Notes: generated from the sequence alone by a model not told the origin. Positions 19,539-31,776 are shown, counted from the first letter of the stretch. The stretch is DNA of 40,823 nt from Ministeria vibrans ATCC 50519 (GCA_943704425.1 CALSCP010002390.1:12580-53402); one strand, 5' to 3'. Made by a program: numbers and translations.

Positions 19539-20970
19539 TTAAATGGCAGTGGCCGCAAGCACAGCGGCAAGTGCTGCGTCTTGCTCTTCCTGCGTCATGG
19601 GCATCTGTACAGGCACCGCCTGGCTCGGTCGTGTCAACGCCGCTGCCGTTGTCGTCGTCGTCGTTGCTGTTGCTGCTGCATGCTGACGCTGCTCTTCCAG
19701 TCGTGCAGCTTTCCGTCGCATCTTTGCCAGCTCTTTCTCGCGACGCGCACTTTTACGGACTTCACGCAACTCCTTGGGCTTCAGCACACACGCCTCCACT
19801 TCACCTCCGCGCTTTTCTGCACCAGAGTCTGTTGTGCTCGTTTCCACTTGATCCAGCCCTAAGCTCATTGCCAGCGCCGCCTCCAACATCGCATCGTCAC
19901 TTGTACTCTCCCCTCCCTCGTCGATATGGTCCGACCTCGAACTCGCACTCACTGCCATTGCCATCTCCAGTGCCTCGGCCTCTTGGCGTGCCGTCTCACT
20001 TGCAGACGACGCCATCACCGCACGACACACTGCATCATCACTATCATCATCACGAGCAGCAGCAGTAGCACTCGCACCAGAGCCACTGGTCATCAACTCA
20101 TCACGTCTCGCTGCCACTGCCGCAGCCACCGTCGCTTCTTCCTTCTTCCTCTCTGACCCCAGTGCCTGTCGCGATGTCACTCGAATATTCGATGGCCCAT
20201 CGCCCGTCTCGTCAATGCGTCGAATCGAGCTGTAATGTTCACCATCCGAGTAGGCAATGTGTAACATCACTGGAGAATCTCCTCTGCAACAAACACTCGT
20301 TCAGTTGCGCAATCTCAACTGTACACTCTTACGTTGGTGCATCTACGACCCACGGAGGAAAGTTCAGCTGGTGAATACACACAGGAATGTTGTGTAGCCG
20401 TACGAAGGCCACAATGGCGTCGTTGCCGGCAAAGGTGCCATCCTACACCGTCACAAACGCATCAATACTTTGGCCTCCACTGCGCCACTCTCACCTTGGC
20501 TAACGTCTCCATGTGCCTGTCAAAAGACACGTCGTCTTCAATAAACGGCTCAAAGTCTTCGCGGTGTGCACGGATAAAGGCCACGACCGCTGCGCGGTGA
20601 TGGCTGTGGCGCGACACATCCCCATCCAGTTGATCCCCCAACGAGCGAAATAAGCAATTCCCATCGCCTGCAATTGACTTGATGCGTAGATTAAGCGTCG
20701 CTACTTGTTGTTTCAACGAATGGAAATCGCCAGAGTCCTCGCTACGAGCGACAAGGTGCAAAAAACGAGAAAAATTAATTAGGTCGAGTCAGCGAATATT
20801 TCTCGACAGAGGCAGAAACGACCTTACTCGTGCTTTCGCTGGCGCATCGCCCTCTTGGCCTCTCGCCGTTCCTTCTTCTGGCTCGCATGCACGTTCTGAG
20901 CGCTATTCGACCCACCACCGCGACTTTTGGTCGTCTTTCCCTTTCCCTTGCCTTTGTGTCCCTTCGCCAT
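19539..20970 (-). CDS. OTUD3-like deubiquitinase
   Basis: Four exons in gene order: 20970-20828, 20741-20495, 20442-20333, 20283-19539; phases agree, 414 residues. OTU cysteine proteases cut ubiquitin chains. The N-terminus is Lys/Arg-rich ([12 protein letters not shown]...). The OTU domain (about 55-200) has the catalytic [43 protein letters not shown] and the catalytic His in [16 protein letters not shown]. These motifs are in OTUD3 order and read closer to OTUD3 than to other OTUs I know. The C-terminal half is Ala/Glu/Asp-rich with at least one ubiquitin-interacting-motif-like helix ([14 protein letters not shown]) and related [10 protein letters not shown], then a Lys/Arg/Glu helix. UIMs instead of the UBA of human OTUD3 is an inference. 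It lies downstream of, and on the same strand as, integrin alpha. Confidence 0.9.
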
Positions 20971-21198
20971 CGCCACGACGCTGCAGACACACCACCAGAC
21001 TCTCTCAAGGTAAAAGAACAATTACCAAAGCAGTGAAAACGAAAAATAAAAGTAAAATTTAAATTAGAAGAAGAAGAAGACATTTCCAATTTTATACGAA
21101 GTATCAAATAAGAAGGATGTCGTGATGTATAGAAACGGCTATGAATAAATGCTCTCTCTCTCTCTCTCTATCTATCTCTCTATCTCTCTTCCCCTCAC
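20971..21198. other. Spacer between integrin alpha 3' end and OTUD3-like start
   Basis: 228 bases holding the 3' end of integrin alpha and the OTUD3-like promoter. It contains (CT)n/(CTAT) repeat at about 21150-21188 and a GAAGAAGAAGA stretch near 21067. No gene seen. Confidence 0.6.
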
Positions 21199-24100
21199 TC
21201 AGAGATCATCCGCTGATTTCAATCCAATGGTTCCGCCACCCTTGCCTCCGTAAATGTCGCGTGTCGAGCTGCCCCACTCGTAGTTGGGTGCAGGTGCGCT
21301 GCTACCACCGCCACCGGGACCCTGCAACGTAAGCGCACCGCCCACCACCTGTCCGCCATCCTGTTCGTCCTCGAGTCCGTCGGCGGGCGCTCGCTGGCGC
21401 GCAAAGAAACCCATCTTCCAAGCAACCACAATGACAACAATAAGAAGGACCAACGAGCCGGCAACGGCACCCGCAACGGCCCCCGTGTTGATACCGCCGC
21501 TGGACGCACCCGTGTTTACATTGTCCACCGTCGAGTCTTCGGTCACATTGTACGTTGCAATCTCCATGATGGACGGCAACATGTCGGGCCGGTCCGTCGA
21601 CGAGACAACAGTCACATTGTAGTGCAGGGTAAAGTCATTGTCAATGGTGCTGGCAATGGTGCCAGCAACGACAAAGGAAGAGACGGTGCCGGGCGCACTA
21701 CGCCCAAAGACACAGGCGGTGGTGGTGCTCGCCGACTGCAACTGGCACTTGGAGTCGACAATGCGCATGGTGTAGCGAGCACGGTGGGCGTCGTCAATGG
21801 GCGCCACAATGAGCACGCCCTCGTTGGCAAGCAGCGTGTTGGGGCCGTTGTTCACGACCGTCACCGTCATCGTAAAGTTGGACGAGGGGCCCACCAGCGC
21901 ACTGGCGGGCGTCAGACGGATCGACGAGTACTGCAGGTCGCTCGAGGGCACCGATAGCGTCACCGTCTTCGTGACTGCATTGTTGGTGAAGCTGCGCTCG
22001 GGCGTGCTCGAACTCGCCGTCACCGAGCCCGTCAATGAGAACACCGTGCCAATAGGCGTGCCTGTTACGGGCACAAAGACCATCTGGACTGTCGAGAGTG
22101 CGTTGAGGGCCATGTCGCCAAAGCGAAAGGTCGAACCAGCAAACGTCACGTTGGCTGGCAGCGCCGCAAGCGTCGCGGTAACGTCGAGTGTGAGCAGCGT
22201 GGCATTGTACGGCACGGTGAGTGACGCGTTGGCAGCCAAAAAGGGACCCAGGTTGCGGACGGTGTAGGGCACGCGGAAGTTAGTGTCGGTGAAGGAAACG
22301 GGTGACGGGGAGGCAGCGCCCGCCGTCAGGGCAAGGTCACACGGCCGCGAGATGGTCGACGACAGGGTCACTTGGTTGTTGCTGGTGAACGAGTCGGTGG
22401 CAACGCTCTGCGCCGAGGCCGTCGACGAGAAGAAGCCCGACACGCTGCCCACAGTGTGTACCAAAACTACAACGATGTCGCTGCCGCCCTTGGCCAGCGA
22501 AATGCCCGTGCACGAAATGTCCCAGCCACCCGGCGAGCCAGAGCGCGCTGTGGGGACACACGTGCCGCGCGACGAATCAACCAACGCACCCGACGACGGC
22601 TGGGCCATTTCCAGGTTGATGGTGAAGGTGGCGGTCACACTGGTGGCGTCGTTGGCACCCGTGTTTCGAAGGGTCGCACGCAAGTAGATGTCATCGTTGA
22701 GGAAGATAGGCGGTGTCGGTGTGAGCGTGTACGACACGCTCACGTCGACCGTCTTGTCGATGGAGACGCGTGTGGTCAACGCATTGTTGCTCGACACGGT
22801 GTCGTCGCTGCTCGCGCCCGTCGACACCACAGCCGAAATGTTAAACGCATCCGCAGGCGACGCGGTCACAACAAAGGCCATGTCGAGAACCTTACGCTCG
22901 TTCAAGACGAGTCCGCCAAGTGTACACTCGACCGTGCCCGACGATGGGTTGGTGCACCCCGAGGGAAGTGCCTCGGCCGGGTTCACGCCTACGCTCGCCA
23001 CGGGGAAGGTCACGGTGACAAGGCCCGAGTCGCCCACAAGCAGATCACTGGGTCCTTGGTTCACGGCAACCACACGTAACGTCAAGGTCTCGCCCTGCGT
23101 CGGCATGGCACTACCCGAGCTCGAGGTCACACGCAAATCGTTCATCGCAACATCTGAGCGACGACACACCGCCGGTCCGAACACAGATAGTTCACTCGTG
23201 GTCACGTTGACGGTGGCGTCGGCCCGCAGTGTAAACGTCGCGGGAATACGGTCAACGACGGTGGTGGTGGAAAGCACGCGCACCGTGTTGATCACCTCGA
23301 TATTGGCGCCCTTGCCCACACTGCCAAGCAGACATGTCACATAGGAGCCGGTGGTGTTGAGCACGCAGGGAGCGCCGTTGGAGACAAAGGCACGAATGAA
23401 AGAAACGCGCGTCAGGTCGAGCGTTTGCACAAGGACCACATTGGAGGCGGAGTTGGGACCCTTGCCGGTCACAATCGCACGGTAATTGTACAGGTTGCCG
23501 GCGCACACAATGCCGTCAAGTGCCGTGTTGTTGGTTGCCGTCATGGTGATGACCGCCGACGTCAAGTCAATGGTACGGCTCGTGGTGGTGATTGAGTTCT
23601 GACTGCTGTTCTGGTCGAGTGACTGCGAAGCGGACGCCGAAAAGGTGATGCTGACTACGCTCGCGGCGAGACCCACATCAAAGCCAAAAGTGAGGTTCTG
23701 GAAGACGGTGTAGGCGGCGCTCACTTCAAGCGAGTCGGCCAGACACGACAAACGACCGACAACAGCGCTGCAGTCAAATCCTGACGCACCCGGGCCCGAA
23801 ATATGGATACGACCAGTGTCCATGGCAAACACACCGGTACTCAGCACCGCAGCAAACTCAATGCCAAACGCCGGCGAGGGTCCCACGTTACGGAAACGCA
23901 CCATGGGTACAAAGAGACTATTGCTGTCGCTGAGCAGTGCCACCGATGAAATCTGGTTACCGTCCTCGTCGATGGCCTCCAGTTGAATGGACGATTGATC
24001 GACTTCCAGGTCGGCCACAGCCACAACCGAGCCAGTCTCGGTAGCACTCCAGTCGGTCGCGGTGGCGTCGTACAGAGTGGTCGAGACGGGCAGGGCCACC

Positions 24101-24577
24101 GTCGCAGCAGTCGTAATGGTGGGCGACGGGGGCGCATTTGCCTCAGACAGGGGCTCGTAGTTGACGGTGATGACACGAGAGGCGCTGCTCGCAATGGTTC
24201 CAATAGAGGTACACACCACCGGATTTGAGGTAGTCACACATGAGAACTCGCCGACCGAATATGACACGGAAGACAGATTGAAAGAGGGATCAAGCGTGAT
24301 GCTGACCGTGACCACATCGGTGATGATGGCAGGTCCGCCATTGCCAACGGTGACAGTGAACACAATAAGACCGGGACTCTCCGTGACAAATTGCTTCGAG
24401 CCAGCGCCAGTGTACACTCCCGCAACAGTCGTGTACAGATCGACATTAGGACGACCCGAAAGCGCCACTACACGTCCCGTTTTGCTGTTCGCTCCTGGTT
24501 GTCCAATCACCAAGTCAAGTGTCTACGAAATTTAATAACAACGTTGCAAAATCAGTAAGAATTTATTATTATATTAA

Positions 24578-24630
<53 letters not shown>

Positions 24631-27064
24631 TATTATCATTATTATTAAAAATTCTTACTTGACTGCTGCTGGAGAGATCGTCCAGGTAGACGCCGTTGGA
24701 GAGGGAGTAGCCAAAAAGACCGTTCGCAAGGTTACCCGTGATCGTCTGAGTGGCGGTCGTGGCAAGACCGGTGGGCGAGGCAGCGCCGAGGTAGATAAAA
24801 ACCTTGCCGAGACCGCTGCTGGCGTACGGCGCACCCACCACCAGGTCCATGATGCCGTCCTGGTTGGTGTCGATGTGTGCAAGAGAATAGCCAAAGCGAC
24901 CGGACGAGTCCGATCCGGAGAGGGTGGTACCAGCGGAAAGCCTCAGCGAAGTGGCACCCGATCGTTCACGGCCATAGTAAATGGTGACCTTGCCGGTCTC
25001 GGGTGCACCGTTGGTGAAGAAGGGCGAGCCGACAGCGAGATCGGGGTACGAGTCACCATCAAAGTCGGCAACATGCAACGACATGCCATAACCGGCGCCC
25101 ATTTGAGAGCCGTCGCCGCGCCAGAGGCGTGCATTGCCGCTCGCCGAGGCACGCACCTCAACGTAGCCGGCATACGACGAGACGTACGAGGCACGCGGTG
25201 CGCCCACGACAAGATCCATGGCGTCGCTGCGAGAGCTTGCATCCGTTGTAAAGTAGCCCTTATCCATGGCCTGGCCATAGTAGATGTTGTTGGTATGATC
25301 GCCTGACGGCGGCGACACGACAGTGCGACCCGCACCGGTATTGCCGGCACCCATGTTGTTGTTGGTGCCAAACTCGGTGTAGCCCTGCGACGAGCCGCCC
25401 TCCTGGCCGACTGACGAGACAACGAGGGAGCCGTCGCTGTTAATGAGTGTAGCACTGCCAAATCCATTGTAGGCGTAGCGATTGGTCGAAGCAAGGTCAC
25501 TGACGGTACCGGGAAACGAGGCGCCACCGGCAACGGAGTAGGCGCGACCGTCGTCGCTCGATTGACACGACGACGAAAAGCCGTAGTCGACGGTGGCGGT
25601 ACCCTCGGCGAAACCCTGAACGCGAACCTTGAGTTCCTTGTTGGTGACACCTGTGATCTCAATCCATTCGTCGCAGGGACAGCCAGTGCCCGTCTCAATG
25701 AAGGGACAGTAATGACCACTGTACTTGTAAGAGACGCCGTCGTAGCTGACCGTGTCGTGCTGACAGTGCGGCTGCGACGACGGTGCCGAGTTGACACAGT
25801 AGTTGCACAGCCAGTTGGGAATGGCATAGCCGCCCGGAGGCAAGTTGTTCGTCTAAAATGGATGCATTTGGTGAGCTCACAACAACAACAAAAAAAAAAT
25901 GTTCCGTTTTAACAATGATCATATTTTCATACTTGATAGTAGCCGACAATGCGCTTGACGGTGCTGTCGGTAATGTCTTCAAGGTAGGTGTCAATATCGA
26001 CGCCGCCGAGCGCCTTCATGCGCACAAAAACATCCTTGCGGTTGATGGGAATGATACCAACATCGATCCAGGCATTCAAGGCGATGAAGCTGGTAAAGGT
26101 ACCGGTGCCTGACGAGCACTCGGAGCCCCAGTTGAACTCGGAGTCACTTGAACCGCCGCCTTCCGGTGCAAAGATGCGGCCATCGTCAGACGAGCAGCCT
26201 GCCGCGCTAATGAGCAGATCATCGTACGAGTCGCCGTTGATGTTGCCCAGCGCCAGGTTTCGCCCAAAGTACGAGCGGTACTTGCAGGTGATGTCGCCAT
26301 TGAGCGTTGGACCCACCGTTGCCTCAGGCTGCACAGCAACTCCCGGGTCTGTGACATCCTGGTACACATACACACGTCCCATCCATGTCTCCGAGTCGGT
26401 CGGGCTCGTTCCGGCCGAGCCGGAGTAGTTGGGCGCACTAACAACAACTTCCAGAAAGCTACACAACGTACAAAGGGAGAGAGAGAGAGAGGAAAAAAAA
26501 AAAAAATCAGTGACGAAGTGGCTCGTACGGCATCTACAGATGATGTCAGGTGTTGTTCGAGTACGGAATACACCCGTAGAGTGTGCTACGCCGGTGTTGA
26601 GGCGACAAGACACGCCCACAGAGCGGTAGTAAGGCGGAAAGTGGATACGGACGACGACAGGTCAAAAAAAAAAAAAAGGCTCTTTTCTCTTTTTGGTTTC
26701 CCATTGTGAACAAAGGACACTGAGCTCTCAGTAGGTGTGTACAGCGTTAAACAAGAATGAGGCGAAAAGCGGGGGCGCGGGCAGGGAAAAGACGGCAAAA
26801 CAGGACGGATGCAAAGCATTTCTGATTTCTCTCTCTCTCTCTCTCTCACTCTCTCTCGAGAGAGAGACGATTTTGATTGCGTTTTTTTATTTCTTACTTT
26901 GCAGTGCCGGTGACTTGCCCGACAACGATGGACGAGCCGTAGAGAGAGTCGGCTTGGCTTCCGTCATGGCTCCACAGAGGCGAAGCGAGATTGTCCTGAA
27001 GGACTCCGCGAGAGCCTGTCGCAAAGAGCGCCAGCACGCCCGCTGCAACAATCAAGAGTCGCAT
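21199..27064 (-). CDS. Integrin alpha subunit
   Basis: Four exons in gene order: 27064-26898, 26458-25933, 25852-24659, 24522-21199; 1736 residues. A signal peptide (MRLLIVAAGVLALFATGSRG) precedes an FG-GAP beta-propeller (about 35-660): FLEVVVSAPNY, LALGNINGDSYDDLLIS, VADFDGDSYPDLAVGSP, IDTNQDGIMDLVVGAP and LDLVIGQPGANSKTGRV, with calcium-type Asp/Asn loops in the middle blades. A Cys-rich stretch without FG-GAP signature (about 235-400) interrupts the propeller. The stalk (about 660-1640) is unusually long and repetitive, with VVNNGPNTL, VRNLGP, AVNQGPSDL and TVGNGGPAI, as in DUF11/CARDB-type beta-sandwich repeats. One membrane helix (about 1642-1664) ends in WKMGFFARQR, a variant of the alpha-integrin GFFKR that keeps the Arg pairing with beta. 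The 71-residue tail is Gly-rich. No inserted I domain. It would pair with the divergent beta subunit. Confidence 0.93.
24571..24650. repeat. (TTA)n microsatellite in integrin alpha intron 3
   Basis: A TTA/ATT triplet run fills most of the intron 24523-24658. The same triplet class fills introns at 11228-11284 and 13020-13080 (GPCR), and 28410-28445 and 29830-29870 (integrin beta). Confidence 0.95.
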
Positions 27065-27387
27065 AGGGACAGAAGAAAGGAAAAGAGAAAAATTGATCAG
27101 TTGTGTCTTTGGAGTTTGAAGTTTTAAACTTCTGATGATACCGCGAGACACACAGGCCCGAAATGGAACAAAAGGAAAGCGGTGTTATCCATGACGTCAA
27201 TTCGAGAGAAATATTGCCTCTGCGACTCTTTTTGCCCCCGTATCATATCATATATAGCTATTAACTCCAATTAGGAGCTATTGGTTGCAGATTGAGGGCC
27301 AGACGAAGAGGAAGTGAAAAAAGGGAACGATGATCAGAACTTTCAGAAGAGTTGAGCCTCATTTTTATTCGTCCCCCTGCGCCGACC
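27065..27387. promoter_or_regulatory. Bidirectional promoter region of the integrin alpha/beta pair
   Basis: 323 bases separate the two ATGs. A perfect palindromic CRE-type site TGACGTCA lies at 27192-27199, 128 bases from the alpha ATG and 189 from the beta ATG. Further right, near 27250-27290, there is TATATAGC, a CCAAT, and an inverted CCAAT (ATTGG), with AGCTATT repeated directly around CTCCAATTAGGAG. Which strand each serves cannot be told. The symmetric site suits coordinated expression of both subunits; this is inference from position and motif only. Confidence 0.6.
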
Positions 27388-30300
27388 ATGGTAGCACGTC
27401 GTGTTTTTATGGCCATCATAGCTGCCGCCATGATCAGCAGTGTCTGTGGACAAGCTTGCTCAACGTACACGACATGCGATACGTGTCTGGGACAGGTAAA
27501 TAGTGAGTGTGATCTCTCTCTCTCTCTCTCTCTCTCGCGCGCTCTCTGCGCTCTCTCTTTCGCTTCCTTCCATCTCCCGTGGCACTTCTTCTCTCCCTCC
27601 AATCCGCATATACTAACCCCCTCGGTGTGCTACCATTGATGACTCGTGCGACGCCCATTAGGCCTTGCGACAGTCAGAATGCGACGAGTTCTTCTTTCGT
27701 TTTTTTTTTCTCGTCCTTTCATCCTCTACCGCCCCTTGTTTTCAATATGTTCTGTGTCGTACGTCCTGGCATGTTGCGGACGTTGTGAGGGAGAGACGAA
27801 GGCAAAGCAGAGTCTTTCTTTTTTGCTCAGAGAAGTCGGGAAACGATTCGCGGAAANNNNNNNNNNTTCTTTTTTTTTTTTTTTTTTTTTCTCTTCTCTC
27901 TGGTCATAATTTCATCTGCTGCCATGTCGAAAGTGGACGTTGCGCACCGTGCTGCTGCTCTGAGTGGGGCTCTTGATGGGTGTTTTGTGTGCTGCGTGTC
28001 TTTCGTTGTCCGCCGTCTCATGTCTTGTCTCTTGGGCAGGTCAACACGGCCACTTCACCCAACTCCGTTTGTGGCTGGTGCGTCACCAGCACAACCGCCT
28101 ACTGCTCGAGCTCTTCGTCGGGATGTGTCTCGTATGAAGACTACAAGGTACGCACGACGCAAGAGAACACGATAATGAGAATGCATAATCATCACCTTAC
28201 CTGTCTGTGTTATGATGATGGGTCACACAGGTGAATGGCGTCGCCGGCAGCACTGTCGCCGTCACGGCCAACGACACCGCTCTGGAAGCCTACCCGCAAG
28301 AATTCAATGTCTACTTGCGCAAGCGTACGACTACCATACTTGTTTGTTTCGTTCTTTTTGTTTTGCTCCGTTTCTAAAAAGTCTTTTTGTCTTTGTCTTT
28401 TTTTTTGTCTTCATAATAATATTAATAATAATTATTATTATTTTCTTATTCCTAAATATTTTCTTAATTTCTTCTTCTTCTTCTTCTAATTATATTCTTT
28501 TTGTAGACGAACCTGTTTCGCTGACAATTAGTGTCAAGAGTCAGGGATGCAAGAAACTCGACTTGTACTACCTGATGGATTTGTCGCAGTCGATGCTCAA
28601 CGATAAAAACACACTGGAGAGTCTGGCGACGGATCTGTCAAACAAAGCGACAGAGTTGTGCGAGGCAGGCTGTCCCGGCGGTGCACCCGCCGACTGTGTC
28701 TCGCTTGGCTTTGGCTCCTTCATTGACAAGCCCATCTCGCCCTTTGGCTACTGGACACAAACGACCAACGAGGCGCTTACGGGCCCGCTTCCTGGTCTGC
28801 CATTCTTCGAGACGTCGTCGCCTGCATGGGACTACGTCTGGCGTAACTCTGCGCCTCTTCTGGCCGCCAACAGTGGTGGTACGGATGCATTTCGTCTTGG
28901 TGTGAGCAACTCGGAGACACGTGAGAACATAGACCAGCCCGAGTCGGGTCTGGAGGCGCTTTTGCAAGTGGCCGCGTGCGACACCGAGGTCGGCTGGCGC
29001 TCCGATGCGCGACGCATTGTTTTTTACGCGTCCGACGCTGACTTTCACATTGCTGGCGACGGCGCACGTGCCGGTATTTACGCCAAAAATGATGGTACTT
29101 GCTACGTCACGTCGCCCAGTGGCACCGACACAGTCAAGAACCGCGAGATTGACGCTGCCAGCATTCGCCAGGACTACCCCTCCATCAGTCAATTGAGTCA
29201 GTCGCTCATTGGCTCGAACATTGTGCCCATTTTTGCCTACAAGGAAACGACCCTCCTTGCCGAGGCCAAAAACTCCCTCGTCTATCCCAACCTTGTGACT
29301 CAGCTAGGCTTTGGTTTCCACGGTCAGCTCGCCGAGTCGTCGGGCAACGTTGTGGCGCTTCTCGAGTCCGCCTACGCCTCCATTTCAACAACCATTCGTT
29401 TGGAGACTCAACGCAACGGCAACGAGGCGCTTGTCTCGTCCATTTCGCCGTCGCAGTTTACCAACATTGCAACGGACGTGGTATACTCCTTCACCGTCAC
29501 CCTTGAGTACGACGGCACCACCGCCTACGGCACCAATCTTCCCGTGGTCTTCACGCCCCTCGGCTTTAACCAGGTGACCGTGCACGTGACCACTCAGCCC
29601 GACGCCACCTGCTCCTGTGCTTCCAACTCCGACTACTGTCCCGCCCTTCACTGTGGCAACAGCGGCTCCTGCGAATGCGGCAAATGCACCTGCCCAACGG
29701 GCTCCTCGGGGGACAATTGTGAATGTTCCAACGATGTCACTCCCTGTCGCCAGGGCCAGACCACTTGTGGCGGTCGTGGTGTCTGTGAGTGTGGCGTATG
29801 TGTCTGTGATGCGGTAAGCGGAAAAACGATTATAATAATATTATTATTATTTTATTACTTTTATTAATTTTTCTTTTTGTTTCGTTTGGTAGGGTTTTAC
29901 CGGTCAATTTTGTGACTGTTCCACCGCATCGTGTCCCACGTCGCTGACGGCGCTCGGAGATTGTTCAGGCAATGGAATTTGTGAGTGTGGTACTTGCAAC
30001 TGTACCAATGGCTACACTGGTTTTGACTGCAGTTGCCCACCAAACGACCCGTCTCAGCAGTGCAACGCGACCATTTGCGGCAATTTTGGTGCATCGACGG
30101 GCTTTTGTGCGACGGCGTCGGGCCAGTGCAACACGCAACAGTGCGAGTGTGTGTCCGGCTGGCAAATAGACAGCAATGGTGCGTGTTCGTGCCAGCTACT
30201 CCCTTGCCCTCTTGGTCCCAACGACCAACCGTGTAACTCTCAAGGTACCTGCGGCTGTGGTGGGCTTTGTCAGTGCAACGCTGGCTGGACCAGTACCGCG

Positions 30301-31776
30301 GCGAATGCTGCGGACGGAAGCTGTGACTGTGATTCGACTGCGGTGTGCCCGAGCGACGAAAACGGACTCGAGTGTGGCGGCATTGGTACGTGCAACTGTG
30401 GCACGTGCGAGTGTCCGCAGGAATACGAGTTGCCTGCAAACTCAGAAGACCCCAGCTATGCATGCACCTGTCTGAACACAGAGTGCCCCTCGTCGGCAAC
30501 CGCCGAGTGTTCGGGCCATGGTAACTGTACGTGCGGCGTGTGTGTGTGTGAGGCGGGGTTTGCCGGCTCAGACTGCTCGCAGCCTTGCAACGTGGGTGGT
30601 TCGTGCCCCGTCGACAGCGTGAGTGGTCTCGACTGTGGCGGCGCATCGCAGGGCACGTGCAACACTGAGTGTTCGTACTGTGTGTGCGAGCGTGATTGGA
30701 CCGGTGCCGCTTGCAACTGCTCGGAGGCCCAGTGTCTGTCGGTGACGGCGGGCGAGTGCAGTGACCACGGCAGTTGTGTGTGTGGCGCATGCGAATGCGA
30801 CGCAGGCTATGGCAATGCGGCCGAGGGATGCCGCTGTGACCTGTCGACGCCCTGCCCGACGACGGCATTGGGCGCGTGCGATGGCTCGCTGCACGGTAGG
30901 TGTATTGTCGGCGACTATGACAGCGACGGCCGCTTCCAATGTGGCTCTTGCGAGTGTCTCACCGGCTGGAGCGGCACCTTCTGCAACTGTTCGACTGCGT
31001 CGTGTCCCGTCGACTCGGATGGTATTGAGTGTGGACCGCAGGGCACGTGCAACGGCTGTGGCGAGTGCGAGTGCAACTCGGGCTGGTCACTGAGTGAGTC
31101 TGAGGTGTGTGACTGCGAGGACAACGCGCTGTGCGGCGGTGTGATCACGGTCAACGGCACACAGGTGGACTGTAACGGCCGCGGTTCTTGCCAATGTGGT
31201 ATCTCCTGTGAATGCGTCAAGCCTTACAGCGGCTCCAACTGTGAACTGTGTGACTCGGACCTGGCTGCAACACTCAACACAACGTGTCCCAACGACGTGT
31301 GTTCGTCGATTTTGTCGTGCGAAACGTGTGCGCAAAACAGCCTTTGTGGCTACTGCGTGACTCTGGGTGCGTGCTATACGCTGACGGAAATTGGTAGCGT
31401 GTGTGCGGGTGGCACGACGGCGCTGAGCGGCTCGGAGACGAGTAACTGTGTGACGACGGGCAAGTCGCTATCACAGGAAGCCAAGGTGGGTATTGCGGCG
31501 GGCGTGGCTGGCGCCATCATCGGCATTGGGCTGTTGTGCATTGTTATTTTCAAGCTGGCACAGGTTGCGGCAGACAAGCGAGAGTGGAAGGAGTGGGAGA
31601 AGCAGCGCGGACGGGCCGCCTGGTCGTCGAACGGCAACCCGCTCTTCCAGCCCAACACCAAGGAATTTGACAATCCCCTCTTCCAGAGCAAGACACAGAA
31701 GGCCTCGAGAAAGTCGAGTTTGTACCATTCGCAATCACCTACGGCGCCTGAAGCAGTGGAGCAGAGTGACTTGTGA
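27388..31776 (+). CDS. Integrin beta subunit
   Basis: Five exons: 27388-27495, 28040-28147, 28231-28324, 28507-29813, 29893-31776; phases agree, 1166 residues. After a signal peptide comes a PSI domain (CSTYTTCDTCLG, CGWCVTSTTAYC), a hybrid segment (FNVYLRKHEP) and a beta-I domain with intact MIDAS, LYYLMDLSQSM (Asp128, Ser130, Ser132), plus GFGSFIDKPISPFG, DQPESGLEALLQVAAC and FHIAGDGARAGIYAKNDG, all in family order. The stalk is a long series of Cys-rich integrin-EGF repeats (about 450-1020). A membrane helix (about 1070-1095) leads to a tail of about 70 residues: DKREWKEWEKQRGRAAW matches the conserved HDRREF...W region, and two NPLF motifs (about 1120 and 1131) stand where NPxY talin/kindlin sites occur. 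Intron 1 holds a 10-N gap; the spliced PSI domain looks complete, so nothing coding seems lost. Confidence 0.95.
27857..27866. other. Assembly gap (10 N)
   Basis: Ten undetermined bases inside intron 1 of integrin beta, flanked on the right by a T-run of about 20. True gap length is unknown. Confidence 1.

Noticed and set aside
27496-28039. Extra exon in integrin beta intron 1 (near 27660-27700)
   Set aside because: An AG followed by a short open stretch exists, but the PSI domain is continuous without it and it ends in a poly-T run.
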